NCBI RefSeq assembly: GCF_030651755.1
Contig: NZ_JAUSBZ010000045.1
Span: forward strand, 1 to 64,000
DNA: 64,000 bases
From: Phenylobacterium sp.
GTDB taxonomy: Bacteria; Pseudomonadota; Alphaproteobacteria; Caulobacterales; Caulobacteraceae
Direction: 5' to 3'
The first letter of the stretch is position 1, and each line of letters begins with the position of its first letter. Below, in pieces: positions 20,490 through 32,054 of this stretch. The translations under genes were made by a program, and so were the position numbers. Under the pieces are notes generated by a model. It was given only the letters and a program-made list of their open reading frames with translations, was not told the DNA's origin and searched no databases.

Positions 20490-21421
20490 TGGGGCGCCCT
20501 CACCAGGCTGACAAAGATGTCCTCCAGAGAGCTCTGGCGGGTCTGCAGGTCCTTGAAGTCGATGCCGTGGCTCTGCAGGCGGCGCAGCAGGGCGGCGATG
20601 CCGGTGTCCTCGGCCTGGGCGTCGAAGGTGTAGATCAGCTCGTGACCGTCGGCCGCCAGCTCAAGGGCCTCCCCGGCCAGTTCCGACGGCATGGCGTCCA
20701 GGGGACTTTGCAGGTGCAGGGTCAGCCGTCGCTCGCCCAGCTGGCGCATCAGCACCGCGGTGTCCTGAACCAGGATGATCTCCCCCTGGCGGATCACCCC
20801 GATCCGATCGGCCATCTCCTCGGCCTCTTCGATGTAGTGGGTGGTCAGGATGATGGTGACGCCGCTTTCCCGCAGGGACCGCACCATCTCCCACATGTCC
20901 CGGCGCAGCTCCACATCGACGCCCGCGGTGGGTTCGTCGAGGAACAGGATCTTGGGCTCATGGGCCAGGGCCTTGGCGATCATCACCCGGCGCTTCATGC
21001 CGCCTGAGAGCGCCATGATCTTGGAGTCCTTCTTGTCCCAGAGGGACAGATCCTTCAGCACCTTTTCCAGATGAGCGGGATTGGCCGGCTTGCCAAACAG
21101 GCCGCGGCTGAACTTCACCGTGTCCCAGACGGTCTCGAAGGCGTCGGTGGACAGTTCCTGCGGCACCAGGCCGATCTTGGAGCGCGCGGCGCGGAACTCG
21201 CGCACGATGTCATGGCCATCGGCCAGAACCTGGCCGGAGGTGGCGTTGACGATGCCGCAGATGATCGAGATCAGGGTGGTCTTGCCCGCCCCATTGGGAC
21301 CCAGCAGGGCGAAGATTTCCCCCTCGCTGATCTCCAGGTCCACCCCCTTGAGGGCGGAAAATCCCCCGGCATAGGTCTTGGTCAGACCTCTTACGGAAAT
21401 AATCGACGACAACCGCAGCAC
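20486..21421 (-). CDS. ABC transporter ATP-binding protein
   Basis: A 311-residue ATPase of the NodI/YadG/DrrA type. Walker [10 protein letters not shown] is near residues 41-49, the Q-loop LVPQELS near 87, the signature [15 protein letters not shown] near 139, and Walker [13 protein letters not shown] near 159. A C-terminal extension of about 80 residues follows, as in drug- and polysaccharide-export ATPases. The start is uncertain: GTG at 21421 gives the longest product, but GGGGGAG is better spaced for TTG at 21412. It shares an operon with the permease downstream. Confidence 0.92.
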   Translation of the reverse strand: MLRLSSIISVRGLTKTYAGGFSALKGVDLEISEGEIFALLGPNGAGKTTLISIICGIVNATSGQVLADGHDIVREFRAARSKIGLVPQELSTDAFETVWDTVKFSRGLFGKPANPAHLEKVLKDLSLWDKKDSKIMALSGGMKRRVMIAKALAHEPKILFLDEPTAGVDVELRRDMWEMVRSLRESGVTIILTTHYIEEAEEMADRIGVIRQGEIILVQDTAVLMRQLGERRLTLHLQSPLDAMPSELAGEALELAADGHELIYTFDAQAEDTGIAALLRRLQSHGIDFKDLQTRQSSLEDIFVSLVRAPQ

Positions 21422-21534
21422 TCCCCCTCGGCGTCACAGCCAGATAGGCGCCCCGGCAGGGCGAGGCTAGGCCCTAGGACGCCTAAAGGTTGTCAGAGCC
21501 GACAGGGGTCTTGCGGGAAATGCCGGGCTTGGCC

Positions 21535-22536
21535 TTAGACGACGGCTGAGGCGCTGGTCCCGGTTCCCATCGGCCGCAGGCCAAGCTCAGCCATCAGGGC
21601 CGCATCAGTGTCCTTGTCCGGATTGCTGGTGGTCAAAAGCTTGCCGCCCACGAACATCGAGTTGGCGCCGGCCAGGAAGCAGAGCGCCTGCAGCTCCCGC
21701 GACATGTGCTCGCGCCCAGCCGAGAGGCGGACCACGGCCTTGGGGCAGACGATGCGGGCCACCGCGATCATCCGCACGAACTCCAGTCCGTCGATGGCCT
21801 CACTGTCGCCCAACGGCGTGCCCGGAATCGGCATCAGGTCATTGATCGGCAGGCTGTCGGGATGGGCCGGCAGGGTGGCCAGGGCGTGCAGCAGGCCGGC
21901 CCGGTCGCGCCGGGTCTCACCCATGCCGACAATGCCGCCACAGCAGGTGGAGAGGCCCGCGTCCCGCACCGCCGCCAGGGTGTCCAGCCGGTCCTGATAG
22001 GTCCGCGTGGTGACCACCTGATCGTAATAGTCCGGCCCGGTGTCGAGGTTGTGATTGTAGTAGTCGAGGCCGGCGTCCTTGAGCGCCTGGGCCTGTTCGG
22101 GCTTCAGCATGCCCAGCGTCGCGCAGGTCTCCAGGCCGAGGGCCTTTACGCCGGAAATCATCGCCGCCACCTTGGGCAGGTCACGATCCTTCAGGTCGCG
22201 CCAGGCCGCCCCCATGCAGAAGCGCTGGGCGCCGCCGGCCTTGGCCTCGGCGGCCGCGGCGATCACCGTGTCGGCCTCCATCAGCTTGCTGGCCGCCACC
22301 CCGGTCTTGAAGTGCTGGGACTGGCTGCAATAGCCGCAGTTCTCGGCGCACCCGCCAGTCTTCACCGACAGCAATTGCGAGAGCTGGACCTCCGAGGGAT
22401 CGAACCAGCGCCGGTGGATGGCGGCGGCTTCGAACACCAGCTCCATGAAGGGACGCTCGAAAAGCGCCTCGATTTCCTCCAGCGCCCAATCAAATCGCGG
22501 CTGGGCGGGGTCGACATGGCGGATCGGGGCGTTCAT
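21535..22536 (-). CDS. bioB: Biotin synthase
   Basis: BioB is a radical-SAM enzyme that inserts sulfur into dethiobiotin. The radical-SAM cluster ligands are Cys63, Cys67 and Cys70 in [13 protein letters not shown], and the [2Fe-2S] ligands are in [22 protein letters not shown] and RLSAGRE. Length is 333 residues from the ATG at 22536, which has GGAG 8 bases upstream; a GTG three codons earlier overlaps that site. The rest of the bio operon is absent, so bioB is solitary here. It is divergent from the CYTH-CHAD gene. Confidence 0.96.
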   Translation of the reverse strand: MNAPIRHVDPAQPRFDWALEEIEALFERPFMELVFEAAAIHRRWFDPSEVQLSQLLSVKTGGCAENCGYCSQSQHFKTGVAASKLMEADTVIAAAAEAKAGGAQRFCMGAAWRDLKDRDLPKVAAMISGVKALGLETCATLGMLKPEQAQALKDAGLDYYNHNLDTGPDYYDQVVTTRTYQDRLDTLAAVRDAGLSTCCGGIVGMGETRRDRAGLLHALATLPAHPDSLPINDLMPIPGTPLGDSEAIDGLEFVRMIAVARIVCPKAVVRLSAGREHMSRELQALCFLAGANSMFVGGKLLTTSNPDKDTDAALMAELGLRPMGTGTSASAVV

Positions 22537-22633
22537 GGGGAGCACTCCTGGTCTGCGCGGCGGCGCAATCGCTATGGCCTCCCTATAGGATGCTTGGCCG
22601 GGGAGGAAAACGCCTTCGAATCGGAGCCGACCC

Positions 22634-24109
22634 TTGAGCGTTCCCCCGGAAGAAACCGAACTGAAATTCCTTTGCGAGCCTGCGGACGTCGAGACGGTCC
22701 TGGCGGCGGCGCCCGAAGGGGAGGACGGCGCCGTTGATCTGTCGGCGATTTATTTCGACACCCCTGAGCGTCGGCTAAGGGAGCTGGGCGCCGGCTTGCG
22801 CATTCGCCAGGAGCCCCAGGGCCGTCGCCAGACCCTGAAGACCGGCAAGGGTCTGCGCCGCCAGGAATTTGAGATCGCCGTCGAGGGCGACCAGCCCGAC
22901 GCCGCGCACCACCCCCTGCGCGAACTCCTGGGCAAGGACCATATCAATCGTTTGGAGCCTCTGTTCGCCGTCCAGGTGCGGCGGCGGCTGCGGACGCTCG
23001 TCTGGGAAGGCGCCGAGATCGAACTGGCCCTGGACGAGGGGGAGATTCTTGCTGGCGGTCGCCGGTCCAGCCTCTGCGAGGTTGAACTGGAGCTCAAGCG
23101 CGGTGAGGCCGGCGCGCTTTTTTCCCTGGCCCGACACCTCTTCGAAGCCGCCCCGCTCTATCTCAGCTTTCAGACCAAGGCTGATCAGGGGTTCGCCCTG
23201 GTGGCGGACGAAGACGACGCTCATCACCATGCCCCAGCCGGGCTCGCCCCGGGGATGACGGCGGCGGCGGCCTTCCAGGCGATCGCCCGCGGCGCCCTGG
23301 CGCAGATCGCCGCCAACGGTCTGATCCTGCGGGGCGGGAGCGACGCGCCTGAGGCCCTGCATCAGCTACGGGTCGCCGTCCGGCGGCTGCGCAGCGCCAT
23401 GAGCACCTTCAAGGATCTGGTGGCCGATCCCCGCCTGGACACGCTGAAGGGTGAGTTGAAGTGGCTGGCCGGCGCCTGCGACGAGGCCCGGAACCTCGAC
23501 GTCTTCCTGGCCGAGACCTATCGCCCCGCCGCCCAGGGGACAGCCGCCATCCACGGTCTGGCCGATCTGGGACAGGCGCTGGAGACGGCTCGGGGCAAGG
23601 CCCACGCCCTGGCCCGGGCGGCGGTGGCCTCCACCCGATTCCGAGCCCTGCTCCTGGAGTTGTACGCCTGGATCGAAACCGGCGAGTGGCTGGCGCGCCT
23701 GTCCGATGGCGGCGGCCCGGCCACAGCCTTCGCCGCCGAGGCCCTGGGCGCGCGCCGACGCAAACTGGCCAAGCGCGGCCGGGGACTGATGGCGCTGAGC
23801 GACAGCCAGCGCCATCAGGTGCGCATCCAAGCCAAGAAGCTGCGCTACGCCGCCGAGGCCTTTCGCCCCCTGCTCAAGGACAAGGCGGCCCGTCGGCTGA
23901 TCAAGAAGACCAAGGCCCTGCAGGCGGCCCTGGGGGCCCTCAATGACGGGGCCACCGCCGAGGCCCTGCTCACCAGCCTCGACCTGGACGGCCCCGCCCT
24001 CTACGCCGCAGGCCACCTGGCCGGGGAGCTCGCCACCGATCGGGACGGGCGCCTGCGGGTCGCGGCGAAGGCCTGGAGCGCCTATTGCGAGGCTGACAAT
24101 GCTTGGTAA
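22634..24109 (+). CDS. CYTH and CHAD domain protein
   Basis: A 491-residue fusion. The N-terminal CYTH domain (about 1-200, with ETELKF near 7 and paired acidic and basic tunnel residues such as YFDTPERRL and FQTKAD) binds triphosphate or polyphosphate compounds in a tunnel fold. The C-terminal CHAD domain (about 225-490) is helical with the conserved His/Arg residues [17 protein letters not shown] and [17 protein letters not shown], known to bind inorganic polyphosphate. The start is TTG at 22634. It may be an inorganic triphosphatase or polyphosphate-granule protein; which of these cannot be decided here. Confidence 0.9.
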   Translation: MSVPPEETELKFLCEPADVETVLAAAPEGEDGAVDLSAIYFDTPERRLRELGAGLRIRQEPQGRRQTLKTGKGLRRQEFEIAVEGDQPDAAHHPLRELLGKDHINRLEPLFAVQVRRRLRTLVWEGAEIELALDEGEILAGGRRSSLCEVELELKRGEAGALFSLARHLFEAAPLYLSFQTKADQGFALVADEDDAHHHAPAGLAPGMTAAAAFQAIARGALAQIAANGLILRGGSDAPEALHQLRVAVRRLRSAMSTFKDLVADPRLDTLKGELKWLAGACDEARNLDVFLAETYRPAAQGTAAIHGLADLGQALETARGKAHALARAAVASTRFRALLLELYAWIETGEWLARLSDGGGPATAFAAEALGARRRKLAKRGRGLMALSDSQRHQVRIQAKKLRYAAEAFRPLLKDKAARRLIKKTKALQAALGALNDGATAEALLTSLDLDGPALYAAGHLAGELATDRDGRLRVAAKAWSAYCEADNAW

Positions 24110-24114
24110 GGAAG

Positions 24115-24134
24115 ATATAAGGATATCTTTATAC
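24115..24134. promoter_or_regulatory. Palindromic operator upstream of ahcY, matching the metE site
   Basis: ATATAAGGATATCTTTATAC contains the near-perfect palindrome TATAAGGATATCTTTATA with one mismatched pair. It is identical at 17 of 20 positions to the metE-upstream site at 2345-2364, in the same orientation relative to the gene. It lies 99 bases before the ahcY start and just after the CYTH-CHAD stop. A common regulator of the methyl cycle, of SahR type, is the simplest explanation. An A/T-rich 20-mer stands out strongly in this GC-rich DNA. Confidence 0.75.
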
Positions 24135-24165
24135 GATCCTTGCTCCGGGCCGGCGCCCCGGCTAT

Positions 24166-24194
24166 AGAGCGCCAAACCGTACGTTTGGGCGCCC
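24166..24194 (+). promoter_or_regulatory. Hairpin in the ahcY 5' leader
   Basis: GCGCCAAAC and GTTTGGGCGC flank a short CGTAC loop and would form a stable stem with one bulge in the ahcY transcript, about 40 bases before the start codon. No T-tract follows, so it is not a simple terminator. No known SAM or SAH riboswitch consensus was recognised. Its role is unknown. Confidence 0.4.
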
Positions 24195-24232
24195 TGGCTG
24201 GAGCCCGCGACAGGACCGCAGGACCCACCGAC

Positions 24233-25624
<1,392 letters not shown>

Positions 25625-25725
25625 AACTTTACCTGACACTCTCGCGTCAGCGCGGGAGAATTATTTGCAACGCCGCGTCGAGTCCCCTTGCGGGTCCCGG
25701 CGCGGCGCTTCTCTATGCGGCCCTC

Positions 25726-26571
25726 ATGCCGCTCGCCCTCATCATTTCCAGTCATGTCGCCGCCAGCCGTGTGGGCGGCTCCGCCCAGGCCCTGGCGCTC
25801 GCCCCCTTCAAGGTGGACGCCATGGTCGTGCCCACCGTCCTCTATGGCCGCCATCCCGGCTGGGGGCCGCCGGGCGGGGCGGCTGTCCCGGTCGAGGCCA
25901 TCGACGGCATGCTCGATGGCGTCGAGGCCAACGGCTATTTTTCCCAGATCGACCTGGTCATCACCGGCTATTTCGCCAGCAGCGCCCAGGTGCGCGCCGC
26001 GGCGAGGGCCATCGACGCCGTCCGCGCTGCGCCGCGGGACCCAGGCGCCCGCAAACCCTTCGTCATCGTCGACCCGACCCTGGGGGATGTGGGCAAGGGT
26101 CTCTATGTGCCCATCGACGTGGCCGAGGCGGTCACCGCCGACCTGGTCCCCCGGGCCGATCTGGTGGCCTGCAACACCTGGGAGCTGCAGCGGCTCACCG
26201 GCGCGGAGACCCGCACCCCCGCCCAGGCCCTGGCCGGCGCCCGCCTGCTCGGCAAGCCGGCCCTGATCTCCTCGGTGATCCGCGGTGAGGAGATGGGCGT
26301 CATCTATGCCGACCGCCGCGAGGCCTGGCTGGCCGCCCACCAGCGATCCCCGGAGGCGCCCAAGGGGACCGGCGACCTGCTCACCGCCCTCTATGGCGCC
26401 GCCGTCCTGGATGGCCTGGCGCCGGCCTACGCCCTGCCCCGCGCCGTCGGCGGGCTGGTCGAAACCGTTTCGGCGGCCCATATGTGGAAGGCGAGCGAGC
26501 TTCCCCTGGTGGCCATGGCCCAGCGGCTGAAGGCCACCTCGCCACATGTCCGCATGGAGCGTCTGAACTGA
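25726..26571 (+). CDS. pdxY: Pyridoxal kinase
   Basis: PdxY phosphorylates pyridoxal to PLP in the salvage route. The 281-residue protein begins MPLALIISSHVAASRVGGSA, the ribokinase-like fold start where SHV and the Gly pair contact the substrate. It has ITGYFASSAQV near 84, VDPTLGDVGKGLYVP near 114, and the catalytic anion-hole segment KGTGDLLTALYGA with Asp near residue 216. The ATG at 25726 is the first start giving the family N-terminus. Its stop overlaps the next gene, a serine hydrolase, by 4 bases (CTGA). Confidence 0.92.
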   Translation: MPLALIISSHVAASRVGGSAQALALAPFKVDAMVVPTVLYGRHPGWGPPGGAAVPVEAIDGMLDGVEANGYFSQIDLVITGYFASSAQVRAAARAIDAVRAAPRDPGARKPFVIVDPTLGDVGKGLYVPIDVAEAVTADLVPRADLVACNTWELQRLTGAETRTPAQALAGARLLGKPALISSVIRGEEMGVIYADRREAWLAAHQRSPEAPKGTGDLLTALYGAAVLDGLAPAYALPRAVGGLVETVSAAHMWKASELPLVAMAQRLKATSPHVRMERLN

Positions 26572-27704
26572 CCACCGCCGACCCTGACATCCACGGCCAC
26601 GTCGCCCCAGGCTTCGAGGCCGTCTCCGCCGCCTTCGCCGACAATTTCGCGCAAGGCGAAGAGCTCGGCGCGCGGTTTGCCCTGGTCCGTGACGGCGAGC
26701 TGATCGTCGACCTCTGGGCCGGCCATGCCGACAGGGCGCGCACCCAAGCCTTCACCGCCGCCACCCTCACCCCGCTGTTTTCCACCACCAAGGCGGTGGC
26801 CGCCCTGATGGTCGCTCGCCTCGTGGACCAGGGCAGGCTGGCCTATGACCAGCCCGTCGCCGAGGTCTGGCCGGACTTTGCGCAGGCCGGCAAGGGTGAG
26901 ATCACCGTCGAGCAGGTCCTGTCGCACCAGGCCGGTCTGCCGGGCTTCGTCGCGGCCGTGGACCCCTCGCTCTGGTTCGACTGGGACGCCACCTGCGCCA
27001 AGCTCGCGGCCATGGCGCCTCTGTGGCCGCCGGGGAAGGCCAGCGGCTATCACCCGGTGACCTATGGCTATCTGGCTGGCGAAATCTTCCGCCAGGTGGA
27101 TGGCCGGACCATGGGCGCAGCCCTGCGGGAAGATCTCGCCCAGCCGTTCGACCTTGATCTCTGGATCGGCCTGCCGGACGCTGAGCACCCCCGCTGCGCC
27201 GACCTGCAGCGGCCGCCGGCCTTTCCCGACTTCGGCGAGATCAATATCCCCACCAAGGCGGCCTTCCTGGAGCCCTGGTCCTCGCCCGGCGGTCGCGGCC
27301 AGGCCGAATGGCGCCGGGCGGAGATCCCCTCGGCCAATGGCCATGCGACGGCCCCCGCGCTGGCCCGGCTGATGGGCGCGCTGGCGTCTGGGGGCTGGCT
27401 GGACGGGGAGATGATCCTCTCGCCGCCCCTGATCGCCGAGATGGCCCGCGAACGCATCACGGGCCAGGACCTCGTCCTGCCCTTCGTCATGAGCTGGGGG
27501 GCCGGCGTCATGCGCAATGGCCCGCTGAAGCCCTGGGGGCCGGGGGAAGAGACCTTCGGCCATTCCGGCTGGGGCGGCTCCTGCGCCTTTGCAGACCCGC
27601 AGACGGGCCTCGCCGGCGCCTATGTGATGAACAAGCAGTCGGCCCACCTGCTGGGCGATCCCCGCGCCAGGCGGCTGATCGAGGCGGCCTACGCCAGCCT
27701 CTAG
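26568..27704 (+). CDS. Serine hydrolase, class C beta-lactamase/EstB family, probable CTG start
   Basis: A cytoplasmic-looking beta-lactamase-fold hydrolase (378 residues). It has the nucleophile motif STTK near residue 70, the second-motif Tyr in VTYGYLAGE near 165, and HSGWGGSC near 331 in place of the KTG box. Such proteins are usually esterases, not resistance enzymes. Homologues begin close to the DIHGHVAPGF segment, which puts the start at CTG 26568 overlapping the pdxY stop (CTGA). The only standard alternative, GTG at 26484, would overlap pdxY by 88 bases and add 28 unmatched residues. Confidence 0.87.
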   Translation: MTTADPDIHGHVAPGFEAVSAAFADNFAQGEELGARFALVRDGELIVDLWAGHADRARTQAFTAATLTPLFSTTKAVAALMVARLVDQGRLAYDQPVAEVWPDFAQAGKGEITVEQVLSHQAGLPGFVAAVDPSLWFDWDATCAKLAAMAPLWPPGKASGYHPVTYGYLAGEIFRQVDGRTMGAALREDLAQPFDLDLWIGLPDAEHPRCADLQRPPAFPDFGEINIPTKAAFLEPWSSPGGRGQAEWRRAEIPSANGHATAPALARLMGALASGGWLDGEMILSPPLIAEMARERITGQDLVLPFVMSWGAGVMRNGPLKPWGPGEETFGHSGWGGSCAFADPQTGLAGAYVMNKQSAHLLGDPRARRLIEAAYASL

Positions 27705-28876
27705 GACAGGCGGTCGCGGAATTCGCTGTAGTCGAACTCGCGCACCATCCTCAGGGCGTCGGTCTCGCTGTTCCACAGCGCGATGGCCGGCAGGGGCACG
27801 CCGTTGAAGGTGTTGGTCTTGACCATCGAATAGTGCGCCTGGTCGAGGAAGGCGATGCGGGTCCCCGGCGACGGCCGCGCCGCAAACCGGTAGTCGCCGA
27901 TGATGTCCCCGGCCAGGCAGGACGGCCCGCCCAGGCGAAGGCTCACGCCGTCCTCGGCTTCGTTCAGCATGGCCGGGCGATAGGGCGCCTCGATGACATC
28001 GGGCATGTGGCAGGTGGCCGAGATGTCGGTGATGCCGATGGCCATGCCGTTCTCAAGCACGTCCAGCACCTCGCCCACCAGGATGCCGGCGTCCAGAGCG
28101 ATGGCCTCGCCGGGCTCCAGGAAGAGGCCGATGCCGAAGCGAGCCTTCACGTCGCGCAGGAAGGCCACCAGCGCTTCGCGGTCATAGTCGGCGCGGGTGA
28201 TGTGGTGGCCGCCGCCCAGGTTCACCCACTTGATCTGGGTCCCCAGCACGCCGGCGATCTTCGGCTCCAGGGAGGCCCAGATGCGGCTGAGCGGCTCGAA
28301 GCCCTGTTCGCAGAGCGCATGGATGTGCAGGCCGTCCACGCCGGCCAGGCTTTCAGCCGTCAGCTGCGAGACGGGGAAGCCCAGGCGCGAGCCGATCTGG
28401 CAGGGGTCGTACTTGGCGACCTCGGCCTCGCTGTGCTCGGGGTTCAGGCGCAGGCCGATCTGGAAGACCTCGCCCGCCCCCCGCGCCTCGTCTATCAGGC
28501 CCTGAAAGCGCGCGATCTGGTCGGGCGAATTGAAGATCACCGTGTCCGACAGCCGCAAGATCTCGGGCAGGTCGGCGCCCTTATAGGCCGGCGAATAGGT
28601 GGTCAGCTCGCCGCGATAAAACTCCCGGGCCAGCCTCGCCTCCCAGAGCCCAGAGGCGCAGACTCCGTCCAGATGCTGGCCCACCAAGTCCGCCAGCGAC
28701 CACATGGAGAAGGCCTTCAGCGCCAGCAGCACCTGGGCCCCGCCCCGATGGCCCACATCGGCCAAGACGGAGAGGTTGCGCGCGATCGCCGCCTCATCCA
28801 CCACGAAACAGGGGGACGGAACCCGGGCCAGATCAAAGCGGGAAAACGCGCCGGCGCCGCCGGCCTTGGTCTCCAT
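27701..28876 (-). CDS. nspC: Carboxynorspermidine decarboxylase
   Basis: NspC is a PLP-dependent decarboxylase of the alanine-racemase fold. It makes norspermidine or spermidine from the carboxy-precursor. Lys54 in LLALKAFS is the Schiff-base residue, with NLGGGHHITR near 220 and a catalytic Cys in DISATCHMPDV near 290. Length is 391 residues. It lies 6 bases after the dehydrogenase gene, so the two steps of the carboxy(nor)spermidine pathway form an operon. Its stop overlaps the convergent serine hydrolase stop by 4 bases. Confidence 0.94.
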   Translation of the reverse strand: METKAGGAGAFSRFDLARVPSPCFVVDEAAIARNLSVLADVGHRGGAQVLLALKAFSMWSLADLVGQHLDGVCASGLWEARLAREFYRGELTTYSPAYKGADLPEILRLSDTVIFNSPDQIARFQGLIDEARGAGEVFQIGLRLNPEHSEAEVAKYDPCQIGSRLGFPVSQLTAESLAGVDGLHIHALCEQGFEPLSRIWASLEPKIAGVLGTQIKWVNLGGGHHITRADYDREALVAFLRDVKARFGIGLFLEPGEAIALDAGILVGEVLDVLENGMAIGITDISATCHMPDVIEAPYRPAMLNEAEDGVSLRLGGPSCLAGDIIGDYRFAARPSPGTRIAFLDQAHYSMVKTNTFNGVPLPAIALWNSETDALRMVREFDYSEFRDRLS

Positions 28877-28882
28877 GGCCCC

Positions 28883-30088
<1,206 letters not shown>

Positions 30089-30230
30089 CTCGCGCCCTTC
30101 CCTGCCGCCCGCGGCAAATCACAGTCCCAAAACGCCCGACACGCGGGGATGGGGCCATATCACGGGACGGCGCCGGGGGCTAATGGCCGGGCGATGTGTC
30201 GCGGTGAAGGTTCGGTGACGGGGGCTATGC

Positions 30231-30459
30231 GACCGCCCTCGTCCTTCGAGGCCGCTTCGCAGCGCCTTAAGGATGAGGACGAATGAGAGGTCCCGCCCGC
30301 ACCCCCCCTCCTCATGCTGAGGTGCGAGCGCAGCGAACCTCGAAGCACGCACGGCGCCGCCACGCGCCCGCCGCAGGCGCCCCATGGCGAACCACAAAGC
30401 GCACGAAGCTCATAAAGAAGGACGCGGCGCCTTCGTGCCCTTTGTGTCCTTCGTGGTTT
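30231..30459 (+). repeat. Composite palindromic repeat, copy A
   Basis: Three hairpin modules in a row: a first with CTCGTCCTT and AAGGATGAG arms; a second with TGCTGAGGT and ACCTCGAAGCA arms; and a third opening ACCACAAAGCGCACGAAG and closing CTTCGTGCCCTTTGTG then CCTTCGTGGTT. The same three modules in the same order and spacing recur at 31203-31430. The 421-base gap 30089-30509 holds this element and no gene that I can support. Confidence 0.85.
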
Positions 30460-30509
30460 CTCCTTCCCCTTGCCCCCCGCCACCAGACCCATGCATCCTG
30501 GCCCCCGTC

Positions 30510-31199
30510 ATGCTGCAGCCCCTGGACGCGAACATCTGGACGGCGGCGGGGCCGCAGGTGCGCGTCCTGGGGTTCGCCTATCCCACGCGCATGGTCGTCA
30601 TCCGGCTGTCGGGCGGCGGCCTCTTCATCTGGTCGCCCACGCAGCTGACCCCGGAGCTGAAAGCCGCCGTCGACGCCCTGGGGCCGGTGCGCTGGCTGGT
30701 CTCGCCCACGGCCATGCACCACCTGTTCCTGGGGGAGTGGCAGGCCGCCTATCCCGAGGCCCGGCTCTACGCCCCGCCTGGCCTGCGCCAGCGACGCTCC
30801 GACCTCGCCTTCGACGACGACCTGGCCGATGGCCCGGCCCACCCCTGGTCCGATGAGATCGACCAGGTCCATGTCGCGGGCAACAGGATCGCGGTCGAGG
30901 TGGTCTTCTTCCACCGGGCCAGCCGCACGGCCCTGTTCGCCGACCTGATCCAGCAGCTCGACCCGGCCAGCCTGAAGGGCTGGCGCAAGCTCATCGCCCG
31001 GCTCGACCTGATGACCGGGGATCAGCCCCAGACCCCGCGCAAATTCCGTCTGGCCTTCACCGACCGCAAGGCGGCCCGCGCCGCGCTCGACCGCATCACC
31101 GCCTGGCCGGCCCGTCGCGTCCTCATGGCCCACGCCCCGCCCGTCCTGGAAGACGGCCAGGCCTTCCTCACCCGCACCTTCGCCTGGCTGCGGCCTTAA
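30510..31199 (+). CDS. DUF4336 family protein
   Basis: The 229-residue product starts MLQPLDANIWTAAGPQVRV and follows the DUF4336 pattern: FIWSPTQLTPELKAAVDALG near 44, VSPTAMHHLFLGEW near 70, a TALFADLIQQLD segment near 144 and HAPPVLEDG at the end. The fold is thought to be related to the metallo-beta-lactamases, with a lone HHLFLG resembling the remains of a metal site; activity is unknown. The ATG at 30510 is the first giving this N-terminus. The gene is bracketed by two copies of a composite palindromic repeat. Confidence 0.82.
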   Translation: MLQPLDANIWTAAGPQVRVLGFAYPTRMVVIRLSGGGLFIWSPTQLTPELKAAVDALGPVRWLVSPTAMHHLFLGEWQAAYPEARLYAPPGLRQRRSDLAFDDDLADGPAHPWSDEIDQVHVAGNRIAVEVVFFHRASRTALFADLIQQLDPASLKGWRKLIARLDLMTGDQPQTPRKFRLAFTDRKAARAALDRITAWPARRVLMAHAPPVLEDGQAFLTRTFAWLRP

Positions 31200-31202
31200 G
31201 CG

Positions 31203-31430
31203 CGCCGCCCTCGTCCTTCGAGGCCGCTCCGCGGCGCCTCAGGATGAGGACGAATGAGAGGTCCCGCCCGCACCCACCCCCTCATGCTGAGGTGCGAGCG
31301 CCAGCGAGCCTCGAAGCACGCACGACCCCACCGCCTCTCGCGCCGCAGGCGCCCCAGGTCGCACCACAAAGCTCACGAAGCCCACAAAGACGAACACGGC
31401 CCCTTCGTGCCCTTTGTGTCCTTCGTGGTT
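31203..31430 (+). repeat. Composite palindromic repeat, copy B
   Basis: Same three hairpin modules as copy A (30231-30459), about 85-90 percent alike by eye, with identical stretches such as GAGGACGAATGAGAGGTCCC and GTGCCCTTTGTGTCC. It starts 4 bases after the DUF4336 stop. The 345-base gap 31200-31544 contains this repeat and a short non-coding remainder before the truncated isocitrate-lyase-like gene. Confidence 0.85.
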
Positions 31431-31544
31431 GATCCCTTCCCCACCCCCGTCAGGCTCGGCGGCGGGAGATGGTCCACGTCCGAACTCCGCCGGACGCCGC
31501 GCCTCTCCCATGCTCTGCTCGCCCCACCGCCCAAGGAGCCCCCC

Positions 31545-31982
31545 ATGACCGATCACGCCGCCACCTTCCACGCCCTGCACACCGGCCCCGACCTGCTCAT
31601 CCTGCCCAATGCCTGGGGCGCCGCCAGCGCGGCCCTGATGGCGAGCGCGGGCGCCAAGGCCGTGGCCACCTCCTCGGCCGCCGTGGCCTGGGCGCAAGGC
31701 TTTCCCGATGGAGACGCCCTGCCGACCGACCGGCTGATTGCGGTGATCGCCGATGTGGTGCGGGTGACGCCGGTCCCGGTCACCGCCGACATCGAGGGCG
31801 GCTACACCGACGACCTTGCCGAGCTTGCCGAGACCATCCGCCGGGTGGCGGGCGCCGGCGCCGTGGGGATCAATCTGGAGGATGGCGCCCGGGACCCCGA
31901 CCTCCAATCTCCTCATGCTTCGGCGCGAGCCGATGCATGCGCTCCCTCAAAAAGCGTTCGCTTGGGGACATCAAGTGCGTGA
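31545..31982 (+). pseudogene. Truncated isocitrate lyase/PEP mutase-like gene
   Basis: The first 120 residues are a normal isocitrate lyase/PEP mutase family N-terminus: FHALHTGPDLLILPNAWGAA, ATSSAAVAWAQGFPDGD, VTADIEGGYTDDLAEL (metal-binding Asp) and INLEDGARDPD. Homologues run to about 250-280 residues. Here the reading frame leaves the family after about 31904 and ends in 25 unrelated residues. The break falls at CCTCATGCT (31911), a fragment like the nearby composite repeats, and at the start of low-GC DNA. No remains of the missing half are seen on the far side of the island. Probably non-functional. Confidence 0.75.
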
Positions 31983-32054
31983 AGAACCGAGCAGGCTAGG
32001 ATCGATTGCGGAACGAGGTTAGACCGTGTCGCGGCTAATTGGTTGGGGGGTACG

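Noticed and set aside
24110-24232. SAM or SAH riboswitch before ahcY
   Set aside because: The conserved cores of SAM-I, SAM-II and SAH riboswitches are not present; only a palindromic DNA site and one simple hairpin are seen.
26568-27704. Beta-lactam resistance gene
   Set aside because: No signal peptide, esterase-like motifs and an HSGWGG box point to an EstB-type hydrolase.
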